From Methanofollis tationis (GTDB taxonomy: Archaea > Halobacteriota > Methanomicrobia > Methanomicrobiales > Methanofollaceae), in assembly GCF_013377755.1 (NCBI RefSeq), contig NZ_JABXWR010000001.1, positions 1-64,000 of the forward strand: a DNA stretch of 64,000 bases, written 5' to 3'. The first letter of the stretch is position 1; each line of letters starts with the position of its first letter. Positions 17,149-25,284 of the stretch are shown in pieces. The notes beneath the pieces are model-generated. The model searched no databases. It was given only the letters and a program-made list of their open reading frames with translations, and had not been told where the DNA came from. The translations under genes and the position numbers were made by a program.

Positions 17149-18404
17149 ATAGTGTAACGAATTTTCTGTAAAAATAATTTGGCCCTGAATCCAACCTAGA
17201 TTTGGACAAAGGAGAAACAGGGCCATGGATCCCTTAGCGTTAATCGAAGATTATCTTTCCGATAATGAGAATGGCATGAAGACCCTCATCACCTGGTTCC
17301 TCAACCAGGTGATGCTGCTCGAAGCCCTCCACCAGGCGGGAGCCGAGCAGTATGAACGAACCGATGCGCGGAAGGCTCACCGAAACGGCTACAAGAAGCG
17401 CTCTCTAAAAACCCGATATGGAGAAACGATCCTCCAGAAACCACAATTCCGAGAGTTCCCCTTCGAAACACAGGTATTTGGACGCTATTCCCGGGTTGAG
17501 AAGGCTCTTGAGAATGCTATCTTTGAATCCTACCTTCAGGGAGTCTCAACCCGCCGGATCCAGGAGATTGTTGCTCATTTTGGCATCGAACAACTCTCTC
17601 CTGCTTCAGTATCCAGGATAGCAAAGGACCTCGATGAACAGGTCCATGCATTCCTTCAGAGGCCTATTGAACAGGAGATTCCCTATCTCTTTGTGGATGC
17701 TTCGTACTACAAAGTCAGAGAGGGACCACGCTACATCACCAAAGCTCTTCTGGTGATCGCCGGTGTTCGAATGGATGGCTACCGGGAAATCCTGGGAGCT
17801 AGAATCACTGATTGTGAAAATGAGATGTTCTGGTCGGGATTGTTCGAAGACCTCAAAGAACGAGGATTGGTGGGTGTCAAGATGGTTGTCTCAGATGGTC
17901 ATGCCGGGATCCAGAAGGCGGCGGAAGCCGCCTTCCTCGGCGCATCGTGGCAGATGTGCTCGGTCCATTGCACCCGGGCGGTTTTAAAGAATATTCCACG
18001 GAAACATCAGAAAGAAGTTGCTGAGTCCTTGAAGGAGGCATATGGGGACGAGGAAAGACTTCAGCAGCTTGCAGATGATCTGAACGAACGAGGATATCGG
18101 AAAGCGGCCAATACGATCGAGAGATTCATCCCGGGACTTATGAGTTACACGGCGTTCCCGAAAGAGCACGCAAAGCGGATCCGAACGACGAACATGATGG
18201 AAAGAGTCAACAAGGAACTGAAACGGAGAACCAAAGTTGTAGGGGCCTTTCCCAATGAAGAGTCACTCCTCAGGCTGGCAGGATCCATCCTGATGGACAT
18301 CAATGAGGAGTGGGTGACCGGCAGAAGATATTTGACGATGGAGGGGGAATGATCAAACAAGGAGACAGGGCTCAGACGAATTACAGAAGATCTGAAACAC
18401 TACC
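17149..18404 (+). mobile_element. IS256-family insertion sequence, copy 2, abutting the CRISPR array
   Basis: The 1,256-bp element has ends ATAGTGTAACGAATTTTCTG and, on the other side, CTGAAACACTACC. The nine bases left (ATAATATCG) and right (CGCGAGCAC) do not match, so there is no target duplication; the flanks have been rearranged since insertion. The right end lies only 23 bases before the first CRISPR repeat. Confidence 0.88.
17225..18352 (+). CDS. IS256-family transposase, copy 2
   Basis: This 375-residue DDE transposase is complete, with catalytic regions FVDASYYKV, VVSDGHAGI and MMERVNKEL. Its protein matches the copy at 43.3 kb and differs from the copy at 9.1 kb at two positions. 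The DNA of copies 2 and 3 differs at only a few silent bases early in the gene, so these two share the more recent common origin. It reads toward the CRISPR array; transcription from inside the element could therefore enter the array. Confidence 0.92.
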   Translation: MDPLALIEDYLSDNENGMKTLITWFLNQVMLLEALHQAGAEQYERTDARKAHRNGYKKRSLKTRYGETILQKPQFREFPFETQVFGRYSRVEKALENAIFESYLQGVSTRRIQEIVAHFGIEQLSPASVSRIAKDLDEQVHAFLQRPIEQEIPYLFVDASYYKVREGPRYITKALLVIAGVRMDGYREILGARITDCENEMFWSGLFEDLKERGLVGVKMVVSDGHAGIQKAAEAAFLGASWQMCSVHCTRAVLKNIPRKHQKEVAESLKEAYGDEERLQQLADDLNERGYRKAANTIERFIPGLMSYTAFPKEHAKRIRTTNMMERVNKELKRRTKVVGAFPNEESLLRLAGSILMDINEEWVTGRRYLTMEGE

Positions 18405-18427
18405 CGCGAGCACGGTTTCCTGTTCTG
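18405..18427. other. Remnant between insertion sequence and first CRISPR repeat
   Basis: Twenty-three bases, starting CGCGAGCACGG, separate the element end from repeat 1. This is too short for a normal leader or a full spacer, so it is either the last part of a cut spacer or the end of a cut leader. Confidence 0.55.
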
Positions 18428-19055
18428 GTTGCAGAAGGGTTCCACGAAAAAAAGGATTGCAACCATGCACATAGCGCAGGATACCGGGAGACGCACGGTC
18501 TGTTGCAGAAGGGTTCCACGAAAAAAAGGATTGCAACTAATTTCATCGATAAATCTTTTGGATATCTGTGACAATTGTTGCAGAAGGGTTCCACGAAAAA
18601 AAGGATTGCAACAGTTCCCTCTGCATCCATGAATTCATTATAGATATCCGTTGCAGAAGGGTTCCACGAAAAAAAGGATTGCAACGTTCTGGCCTGTGCC
18701 TGTGCCAATTCCGCTTCCAACGGTTGCAGAAGGGTTCCACGAAAAAAAGGATTGCAACCATTACATCATATACATTGTCGATAGTGATCATGTTACAGTT
18801 GCAGAAGGGTTCCACGAAAAAAAGGATTGCAACACTTCGGCGACGGAGCGACGAGCACGGCGCAGAACCGTTGCAGAAGGGTTCCACGAAAAAAAGGATT
18901 GCAACTTTACCGGGATCGAGAGTGTCAGGATCTGTTCGTCTCCCAGTGTTGCAGAAGAATTCCACCAAAACAAGGCTTGCACCCCGAAAAGCCCACCGAA
19001 CAACGTGACGAAGATCAGGGTTGCACATAGCCTCCATGAAAACAAGGCTCACAGC
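18428..19055 (+). CRISPR. CRISPR array, nine 36-bp repeats, last two degenerate, no cas genes adjacent
   Basis: Repeats start at 18428, 18502, 18577, 18650, 18723, 18798, 18870, 18948 and 19020. The first seven are identical, opening GTTGCAGAAGGGTTCCACGA and closing AAAGGATTGCAAC. Their ends form an inverted repeat, GTTGCA against TGCAAC. Repeat 8 has several changes (GAAGAATTCCACCAAAACA) and repeat 9 is strongly degenerate. The spacers are 38, 39, 37, 37, 39, 36, 42 and 36 bases. Decay at the right end marks the trailer, so the leader belongs on the left, where the insertion sequence now sits. The array is read on the plus strand. No cas operon is within the window; a lone cas1 is 16 kb away. 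Confidence 0.97.
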
Positions 19056-19335
19056 GCTCTGGCGCACCTCTCAAATTCGCGCCGATTTCCGCCCTATTTC
19101 CCGCCCCCCTCCTCTCCCGTGCAGATGATCCCCTTCTTCGGGGCCATCATCTCCTCAGGCAGGGCATGTACCTCCAGTAGAATCAGAGGCATTTCCCCTC
19201 AATTAGAGATTTTACCGCCATTTTAGCGTTTTTAAAAACGGAGGCCAAATCATAGAGAAATAACCGCCCAGAATCGAAAATAAGGCCCATAATGGCCGCT
19301 TTCACCACGAGAGAGAGAGGGGGACCACCCCTCCC
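19056..19335. other. Gene-free trailer side of the CRISPR array
   Basis: I see no gene, RNA or further repeat here. A run with TTTTAAAAACGG near 19,225-19,245 is AT-rich. Confidence 0.4.
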
Positions 19336-19536
19336 TCATCTCTCATCCCACGCAGACGCTTCCCGCCCGGCAATCGTATCCCGCGCGAAGTCGAACCGCT
19401 GCGCCTGGTCCATCAGGTCGATGCCGGCGTTCCGGCGGGCCCGGCGGTCCAGGGCGTCGGCAACGGTGGGGATGGCGGCGACCGCCATGCCCACGACCGC
19501 CACCCCGGCGACGATCAGCGTTGTATCAATCGGCAT
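19336..19536 (-). CDS. Small single-span membrane protein
   Basis: This 66-residue protein begins MPIDTTLIVAGVAVVGMAVA, giving one N-terminal transmembrane helix followed by a charged tail rich in Arg and Asp. A GGTGA ribosome binding site lies just before the ATG. I recognise no family. It is followed upstream by a same-strand hypothetical gene 30 bases away, so the two are likely co-transcribed. The size and company resemble the small proteins of integrated archaeal virus remnants, but that is inference only. Confidence 0.55.
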   Translation of the reverse strand: MPIDTTLIVAGVAVVGMAVAAIPTVADALDRRARRNAGIDLMDQAQRFDFARDTIAGREASAWDER

Positions 19537-19566
19537 GATTCACCCAGAAGAGGGGGAAGATCCCCC

Positions 19567-20070
19567 TCAGTTCAGGGCCGCGACCTCGTCCGCCCACGCC
19601 TCGATGGTGGCGAGAACGGCTTCATCCTCGTACGAGGTGATCCGCACGCTCTCGCGCCCGAAGGTGACGTAGTAGGTCTCCCCGCTCGCGTCGTGGCACT
19701 TCAGCTGGCAGCTGAAGGCGTCGGCGTCCGGGTTCCTGACGGCGTCCCCTCCAAGAGCGGTCTCGAGGGCCGCATCGCCCAGGACGGCGGTCGCCGCAGC
19801 GTTGAAGGCCGCCATGTCAGGCGCCTTGACGGTGACGGTCCCGACGACGTTGCCCTCGAGGTCCTCGTAGTTCACCCGCAGGGTGTGGGATTCGCGGTTG
19901 CGCTCGACGCCCGGATGGGTCGAACCGCTCTGCACGTACTCCACGCACCCGAAGGGGTTGTCGGCGATCACGCCGGCGACGATCGCCTCGAAGGTCGCAA
20001 TGTCTGCGATCGGGGCCGGGATCTGCCGCACAGCGGTCCTGGTGTTGCTGGTCTCGACAAAGTCTGCCAT
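19567..20070 (-). CDS. Hypothetical 167-residue protein of the virus-like patch
   Basis: I do not recognise this protein. It begins MADFVETSNTRTAVRQIPAP, has no signal peptide or membrane span, is acidic and rich in Ala, Val and Thr with alternating beta-like segments, and holds two Cys in SCQLKCHDASGE. The start is set by GGAG upstream (GCAGGAGAACCAAGAAATG). It precedes the small membrane protein on the same strand with a 30-base gap and is divergent from the 80-residue XhlA-like gene. The arrangement of a soluble beta-rich protein with two small membrane proteins could be a structural or surface module of a provirus remnant. Confidence 0.6.
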   Translation of the reverse strand: MADFVETSNTRTAVRQIPAPIADIATFEAIVAGVIADNPFGCVEYVQSGSTHPGVERNRESHTLRVNYEDLEGNVVGTVTVKAPDMAAFNAAATAVLGDAALETALGGDAVRNPDADAFSCQLKCHDASGETYYVTFGRESVRITSYEDEAVLATIEAWADEVAALN

Positions 20071-20234
20071 TTCTTGGTTCTCCTGCCCGCATGCTCCCGG
20101 GCACATGAACAGGCACAGGATACTATTACCTGGAGGGATATCTGCCTGCCTTAACATCTGACGGCCGAACGGGCGGGGCGTATGGCAGGGTTAAGAAACG
20201 CTCATCCCCCTTCCCGCCGATCTCCGGGGCAGGT

Positions 20235-20477
20235 ATGAACGAGAAGAGCACCCGCGAGCTGGTCGCCGAGACGGCCCGGGACGTGAAGTGGATCTGCAGG
20301 ACGCTGCAGCGGATGGAGGAGGAGGACGCCTGCCGTGAGGGGCGGCTCCGCACCCTGGAGGGGTGGCGGAGCGAGACGGTGGGGGAGGCCAGACGGGACC
20401 GGCAGATCGCCGCCGGGGCGGGCGGGGTCGTGGGCGGGGCGGTGGCGATCGTGCTGCAGATGATCGGGTGGGGGTGA
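20235..20477 (+). CDS. XhlA-like small coiled-coil/membrane protein
   Basis: This 80-residue protein has an N-terminal charged helix likely to form a coiled coil (MNEKSTRELVAETARDVKWI, RTLQRMEEED, RLRTLEGW) and a C-terminal transmembrane helix (AAGAGGVVGGAVAIVLQMIG). This layout is that of XhlA-type proteins, which act in phage lysis cassettes with a holin and endolysin, and of similar small proteins in archaeal genomes. No holin or lysin gene is nearby. The assignment rests on architecture, not on conserved residues. GGGGCAGGT precedes the ATG. Confidence 0.55.
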   Translation: MNEKSTRELVAETARDVKWICRTLQRMEEEDACREGRLRTLEGWRSETVGEARRDRQIAAGAGGVVGGAVAIVLQMIGWG

Positions 20478-20568
20478 GGGGTTACCCCGTTGCCTCGTCC
20501 CGGCCGGCGGCGGGAAGCCTATAAGAGAATGCCCGTTGATGTAGTATCAGTAGTCACCCGCATCCACC

Positions 20569-21927
20569 ATGATCGAGAGTCAGAACATTGAATTCAAGGA
20601 GTCCTGGAAGGACGAATACCTCAAGACCCTCTGTGCATTTGCAAATACAAGCGGCGGGGTGCTCAAGATCGGTATCGATGACGCCGGAAGACCGGTTGGC
20701 GTTCATCACGTGAAACGGCTTTTGCGGGAACTGCCCAATAAGATCCGAAACAAACTTGGCATAACCCCCTCCGTTGTTGCTGAGACGGTCGCAGAAAACG
20801 ACATTATCAACATCACGGTCTCCCCTTCCTCTGTCCCGGTCTCGTGCGACGGCCGGTACTATCAGCGTAGCGGAAGCAACACGTTCGATCTTGCCGGACA
20901 GGAACTCGTTCATTTTCTGATCCGTAAATCCGGGATTACCTGGGATACGCTCACCGGCGATTACTCCATCGACGATATCGATCCCGAGACCGTCAGAACC
21001 TTCGTTCGTCTGGCAAAGCGATCGAACCGACTCGATGCTGCGGATGAAGAAGAGCCTGTGGAATCGATTCTGCGCCGCCTGGAACTTACGGTCAACGGAA
21101 GATTGACCAATGCCGCCATCATGCTCTTCGGCAAAGAGCCGCAACGGTTCTTTGTCAACACCACCACCCGGGTCGGCCGGTTCAAGGGGAGGGACATCAT
21201 CATCGGTGATGAAGAGTTCTCCGGGAACCTCATCCTGCAGTTCACACGAGCAGAAGAGCGGGTGAAAAGTTTCATCGACGTCCGATACGAGATCTCGGCA
21301 GACACAATGCAGGATTCCTTCCAGCGCAAGGAGGTCTGGGACTACCCGCTCCTGGCAATTCGTGAAGCGCTCCTCAACGCGATTATCCACCGGGACTACT
21401 TCAACACCGACATCCAGACGCAGATCCGTGTCTACGATGACGCCATACGGTTCCACAACCCCGGATCGCTGCCGCAAGGGATTACGATCGAGATGCTCAA
21501 GACCGAACACTACTCGTTCCTGCGAAACCCGCTCATAGCAAAGATATTCTACCTCGCAGGGTTTGTCGAACGGTATGGTTCCGGCATCGGCCGAATCGTG
21601 GATGCACTCGCAGAGGCCGGGCTCCCGGAGCCTGAGTTTCACAGTGACTCGTTTGGGTTCATCGTGCGCATGAGGAAGGATCTGCGGTTTACCGAAGATT
21701 CTCTGCGAGGGGTCGGCCTGAACGAGCGGCAGTTGAAGGCTATGTCCTTTGCCAGAGAAAACGGCGGTATAACTGCTGTGGACTATGCATCGATTGTGCC
21801 GGAGGTATCGGAGAAGACCCGGTACCGCGATCTTCTCGATCTCGTCCATCGCGGCTTGCTGGAAGCAGTCGGTGCGAAAAAGGGTAGAAGATATGTTTTA
21901 GCCCGGCCACATCCCGGGAAAGCCTGA
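20569..21927 (+). CDS. AlbA_2 (Schlafen-like) domain / HATPase_c_4 ATP-binding regulator
   Basis: The 452-residue protein begins with an AlbA_2 domain (residues 1-110: ESQNIEFKES, FANTSGGVLKIGIDDAG), used for nucleic-acid binding, followed by a GHKL-type HATPase_c_4 domain (AIREALLNAIIHRDY, VYDDAIRFHNPGSLP, ERYGSGIGRIVDAL) and a C-terminal winged helix (about 390-450). Such proteins are usually annotated as putative transcriptional regulators and often occur in defence or accessory islands. It is a single gene with its own TATA-like box (CCTATAAGAG about 45 bases upstream). The neighbouring fragment at 22.0-22.26 kb is from a related DUF4062-containing protein, so this patch once held more than one gene of this type. 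Confidence 0.85.
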   Translation: MIESQNIEFKESWKDEYLKTLCAFANTSGGVLKIGIDDAGRPVGVHHVKRLLRELPNKIRNKLGITPSVVAETVAENDIINITVSPSSVPVSCDGRYYQRSGSNTFDLAGQELVHFLIRKSGITWDTLTGDYSIDDIDPETVRTFVRLAKRSNRLDAADEEEPVESILRRLELTVNGRLTNAAIMLFGKEPQRFFVNTTTRVGRFKGRDIIIGDEEFSGNLILQFTRAEERVKSFIDVRYEISADTMQDSFQRKEVWDYPLLAIREALLNAIIHRDYFNTDIQTQIRVYDDAIRFHNPGSLPQGITIEMLKTEHYSFLRNPLIAKIFYLAGFVERYGSGIGRIVDALAEAGLPEPEFHSDSFGFIVRMRKDLRFTEDSLRGVGLNERQLKAMSFARENGGITAVDYASIVPEVSEKTRYRDLLDLVHRGLLEAVGAKKGRRYVLARPHPGKA

Positions 21928-21952
21928 TATGTCGAAGTATACTCTGCAAAAT

Positions 21953-22004
21953 ATCGGACATTTATCGGACATTTATCGGACATTTATCGGACATATCGGA
22001 CATC
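21953..22004 (+). repeat. Short tandem repeat, 11-bp unit ATCGGACATTT
   Basis: Three perfect 11-bp units (21953-21985) are followed by two shortened units (ATCGGACAT, ATCGGACATC). It begins 26 bases after the stop of the AlbA_2 gene and runs into the DUF4062 fragment, so it may mark the breakpoint that truncated that gene. Confidence 0.9.
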
Positions 22005-22257
22005 TTCTGTTTTGAGGGGTGTCCGATATCTGACGATCGGGGATTCTCTCGTCGAGGTACAGGTCTTCGGTGCGGCGGTCGGCGGCCGGGACGTCCTCGA
22101 AGAGGAAGACCTCGAAGAACCGCCGCATCAGTGCGTCGCCCCGCAGGTAGTCGCGGAGGGCCGCCCGTTCCCCGGTGAACTCCTTCTGCACGCTGCTGAT
22201 GAAGATGCGGACGGGAGTCAGGGCGAAGGGAGGCATATCTGGTTTCGGGTGGTGCAT
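21973..22257 (-). pseudogene. DUF4062 N-terminal fragment of a truncated ATP-binding protein
   Basis: The frame encodes about 94 residues. Residues 10-70 (PVRIFISSVQKEFTGERAAL, FEVFLFEDVPAADRRTEDLY) match the start of DUF4062 domains, which normally head proteins of several hundred residues that continue with AlbA_2/HATPase domains. Here the frame leaves the conserved domain at YLDE and ends within the tandem repeat. I therefore read it as a 3'-truncated gene. Confidence 0.6.
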
Positions 22258-22669
22258 GCGTTCATTTATACTATGCGGACGGGGGAGGCGGTGGTGCTGC
22301 GGGTGCTCGGGCGGGGATGAGGTGTCACCCCGTTGCCCGGGGCATCATCACGCACGAGTCACACAGATATCCACGCACTATCCACACCTCTGGAACATTG
22401 GATATTAATCAGGAGGATTAGATGCACTCTTTTCATCAAATCGCCACGATAATATCCACACGTCAGGCATCGGGCACCGGTCCCTGCGCCAGCACATAAT
22501 GCGTCTTCTTCTTTGAAGGGCTCCTGCGTTCCAGGATACCGAGTTCGGCCAGGGCTTTCAGCTCCTTGAGGGCAGTGGTGCTGTAGGTGATCAGGCGGGG
22601 GATGAAGGATCCGCCGGGTTGAAGGTTCAAAGCACCGGCATCGGTTTTCAATATCACCCAGGGGGCTAT
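22258..22669. other. Decayed stretch with a possible winged-helix fragment
   Basis: No intact gene is seen. On the minus strand, 22463-22657 could encode 64 residues with a winged-helix look (STTALKELKALAELGILERR, KKTHYVLA), perhaps the C-terminal tail of a lost regulator. It starts with GTG and lacks a clear ribosome site. Confidence 0.35.
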
Positions 22670-23255
22670 TCAATCCCTGTCGTACAGAGATCGGATACCA
22701 TTCAGGAATGTCTCCACCTCTTCTTCATTCGTGAAAAAGCCTTTAATCCACCGGTCCCCCGGATGCTGACCATCCCTCCATGGTCCGGCCACAGCATTGG
22801 AAGGGACCAAGGCGGTGATTGTTCTCTCGTCAGTATGGAGATGTGTCGCAAGGATGTAGGGGTAAACATAAAATCTGATCCCCTTTTTGCTCCCGTTCGT
22901 AGGTTTAAACAGACATATCAGGTCCAATTCTTCTTTCTTGGGATATCTGATCACGTTCTTCCCGCGGATATCGATCTTCGTCTTGTTGTGTTCTTTGACA
23001 CTGCTGCCTGGAATCTGTTTCAATGCTGAGAAAAGCTGATGATACATTTCTTCTTGAGATGGATCGGGCAGTCGTGATCTGGGTGTGGAAAGCCTCTTTG
23101 GGATCAGGGGTTTTTCTGTATCTATCCCACAAACGGCGTTCGACCACCTCCCCGAGCAGTTCAATTACCGCGACACCCCGATGAGAGACCTCGCCTTTGC
23201 CCTGCGGCCCGCCCCACCACCGGATCAGGTCAGACCGCCCCCATCGATCGCACGC
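22670..23255 (-). pseudogene. Probable frameshifted hypothetical gene
   Basis: The downstream part (22670 to about 23100) reads QEEMYHQLFSALKQIPGSS, then KIDIRGKNVIRYPKKEEL, IRFYVYPYILATHLHTDE and FFTNEEEVETFLNGIRSLYD, which looks like genuine protein. The sensible upstream sequence is in another frame (SHRGVAVIELLGEVVERRLW at about 23115-23195), so a frameshift around 23,080-23,110 seems to split one gene. I do not recognise the family. The region 23256-23541 beyond it holds no gene that I can support. Confidence 0.35.
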
Positions 23256-23541
23256 GAGGAACGATCGCTCCCCTCTTTTTCTGCATCTAATCGGGTCGCG
23301 GTCCCGTACAGGAGAGCACCCGATCCGGGTGTACCGGGATGCACGATCAGAAGGTGGAACAGAAAAACCGTTCACAGAGCGTCAGATCTGCATACTATCG
23401 AATATGCGTTGAGGTGATCCGCCTGTTCCACCTGTACCGGGTAAAAACATGCTCGCACATTTTCGTGCAGACCTCTCCCTCGCGTGCGGTACACCGGCGC
23501 CCACCACCGATCAGAACCCCGACCGAAAAAAAGAGTGTATA

Positions 23542-23976
23542 TTATCCAAACAGTTCCGCACCGAGCAGTTTCCCGCCGGCGTCCAGCACCTTCCTGATCC
23601 CTTCCTCGACCTTGTCCACGCGGAGGATCAGCACCGCCCCTCCCTTCCCGGAATAGGCGTATGAGTACTCGATATTGATCCCGGCCTCGCCCAGGATCCG
23701 TGCGATATCGAAGAGGCCGCCGGGCTCGTCCCGCATGGCAACGGCGATCACGTCGGTGAACGAGACCATGAACCCGAGTTTGGTGAGCGTCTCATAGGCC
23801 CCGTCGGGTTTGTTCACGAGCGCCCGCACCACGCCGAACCCGTTCGCCTCCGCGATCGAGAAGGCGAGAATATTGATCCCGGCCTCTTCGAGGGCATGGG
23901 CGATCGCCGCAAGGCGCCCGGGCTTGTTCTCTGAAAAGATCGAGATCTGCTTGATGATATACTTCTTCTCTGCCAT
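23542..23976 (-). CDS. Tandem ACT-domain protein
   Basis: This 144-residue protein contains two ACT domains. The first is about residues 5-70 (QISIFSENKPGRLAAIAHAL, EAGINILAFSI) and the second about 75-144 (VAMRDEPGGLFDIARILGEA, GINIEYSYAYSG). ACT domains bind amino acids and give allosteric control. It lies three bases after a phenylacetate-CoA ligase gene, and the same trio occurs in other archaea and bacteria next to aryl-CoA ligases, so it probably senses an aromatic amino acid or derivative for that pathway. Confidence 0.88.
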   Translation of the reverse strand: MAEKKYIIKQISIFSENKPGRLAAIAHALEEAGINILAFSIAEANGFGVVRALVNKPDGAYETLTKLGFMVSFTDVIAVAMRDEPGGLFDIARILGEAGINIEYSYAYSGKGGAVLILRVDKVEEGIRKVLDAGGKLLGAELFG

Positions 23977-23979
23977 AAT

Positions 23980-25284
23980 TCAGTACACTCTCCGGTCAAT
24001 CACTCTCTTTGCCTTCCCCTCAAAGCGCGGGAGGGTCCCCGGCGCCACGAGTTCCACGTCCGCCGCCACGTTCAGGGAGTTCCTCAGGTCGTGGGTGACC
24101 TTCGCCTTCACCCGCATGAGATCGGTGATCTTGTCGGAAAAGGCGTCGCGGCTCATCTCCACCCGCACGAGCATCGAGTCCAGCGCACCCCGCCGGTCCA
24201 CCTCGATCTGGAAGGCCGACCCGAGCACCTCGGGAATGCCCATCAGGGTGTGCTCCACCTGCGACGGGAAGACATTGATCCCGCGCACGATGAGCATATC
24301 GTCGACCCGCCCCTGGATCCGCATGATCCGCGGCGAGGTCCGCCCGCAGGCGCAGACCGCATCGTCGAGCATGGTGACGTCCCCGATCCGGTAGCGGATC
24401 ATCGGGAGCGCCTCCTTTTTCAGGACGGTCATCACGAGTTCGCCCTTCTCGCCCGGCGGCAGCTGTTCCCCGGTCTCCGGGTCGATGATCTCGGGGTAGG
24501 CGATGTCGCCCCAGATATGGATCCCCTGCTGCTCGGTGCACTCGGTGAACATCGGGCCCGAGAGTTCTGAGGTGCCGTAGATATCGAAGACCCGGATCCC
24601 GAGCGCCTCCTGGAGCCCGGTGCGCATCCGCTCTGACCAGGGTTCGGCCCCCAGGATCCCGACGCGAAGGTTCGTGTCGTTCCTGATCGAGACCCCCATC
24701 CGCTCGGCCGTCTCGCCCAGGTGGACGAGGTAGGACGGGGTGCAGGCGATCGCCGTCACGTGCAGGTCCTGCATCAGCTCGATCTGCCGCTCGGTGTTCC
24801 CGGTGCCGATCGGCAGCACCGTCGCCCCGATCCGCTCGGCGCCGTAGTGGAGGCCGAGCCCGCCGGTGAACAGTCCGTAGCCGTAGCTCACCTGCATCAC
24901 GTCGCCGCGGCCAAGCCCGCAGGCGGTGAGGGAGCGGGCGAGGGAGGTCGTCCAGATCTCCAGGTCGTTTGCCGTGTAGCCGACGACGGTGGGCTTGCCG
25001 GTCGTCCCGGAAGAGACATGGTAGCGCACCAGCTCGTCCTGCGAGGCCGTGAAGATCCGGTCAGGGTAGTTGTCCCGCAGGTCGCTCTTGTACATGAAGG
25101 GCAGCTTTGCGATATCGTCGAGCGTCTTCACATCGTCGGGGTGGACGCCGGCCGCCCGCATCCGCTCATGGTAAAAGTTCGAGAAACTGTACAGCCGGTA
25201 GACGAGCGTCTTGAGCAGGCGGTACTGGAGGCGCTTCAACTCCTCGGGCGGCATCTCCTCCATACGGGGATCCCACATCCTCAC
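23980..25284 (-). CDS. Phenylacetate-CoA ligase (paralog 2)
   Basis: The 434-residue AMP-forming enzyme couples an aryl acid (phenylacetate or indoleacetate) to CoA with ATP. Motifs include SSGTTGKPTVVGYT (phosphate loop), YGTSELSGPMFTECTEQQG, YRIGDVTMLDD, GRVDDMLIVRGINVFPSQVE, and the C-terminal lysine region LPRFEGKAKRVIDRR. Length fits PaaK. It overlaps the upstream paralog by four bases (ATGA) and is followed by the ACT protein, so the three form one operon. In methanogens these ligases are thought to convert aromatic acids to acyl-CoAs for 2-oxoacid oxidoreductases that make aromatic amino acids. Confidence 0.92.
   Translation of the reverse strand: MRMWDPRMEEMPPEELKRLQYRLLKTLVYRLYSFSNFYHERMRAAGVHPDDVKTLDDIAKLPFMYKSDLRDNYPDRIFTASQDELVRYHVSSGTTGKPTVVGYTANDLEIWTTSLARSLTACGLGRGDVMQVSYGYGLFTGGLGLHYGAERIGATVLPIGTGNTERQIELMQDLHVTAIACTPSYLVHLGETAERMGVSIRNDTNLRVGILGAEPWSERMRTGLQEALGIRVFDIYGTSELSGPMFTECTEQQGIHIWGDIAYPEIIDPETGEQLPPGEKGELVMTVLKKEALPMIRYRIGDVTMLDDAVCACGRTSPRIMRIQGRVDDMLIVRGINVFPSQVEHTLMGIPEVLGSAFQIEVDRRGALDSMLVRVEMSRDAFSDKITDLMRVKAKVTHDLRNSLNVAADVELVAPGTLPRFEGKAKRVIDRRVY

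Noticed and set aside
17141-18413. Target duplications for IS256 copies 2 and 3, including swapped pairs between the two copies
   Set aside because: Nine-mers ATAATATCG/CGCGAGCAC and GAACGCTTG/CGCCGGGAT match neither directly nor crosswise, so a simple exchange between these two copies does not explain the flanks.
18543-19226. Open frames running through the CRISPR array on both strands
   Set aside because: They contain the repeat translated again and again (for example VAILFFVEPFCN) and exist only because the repeat lacks stops.
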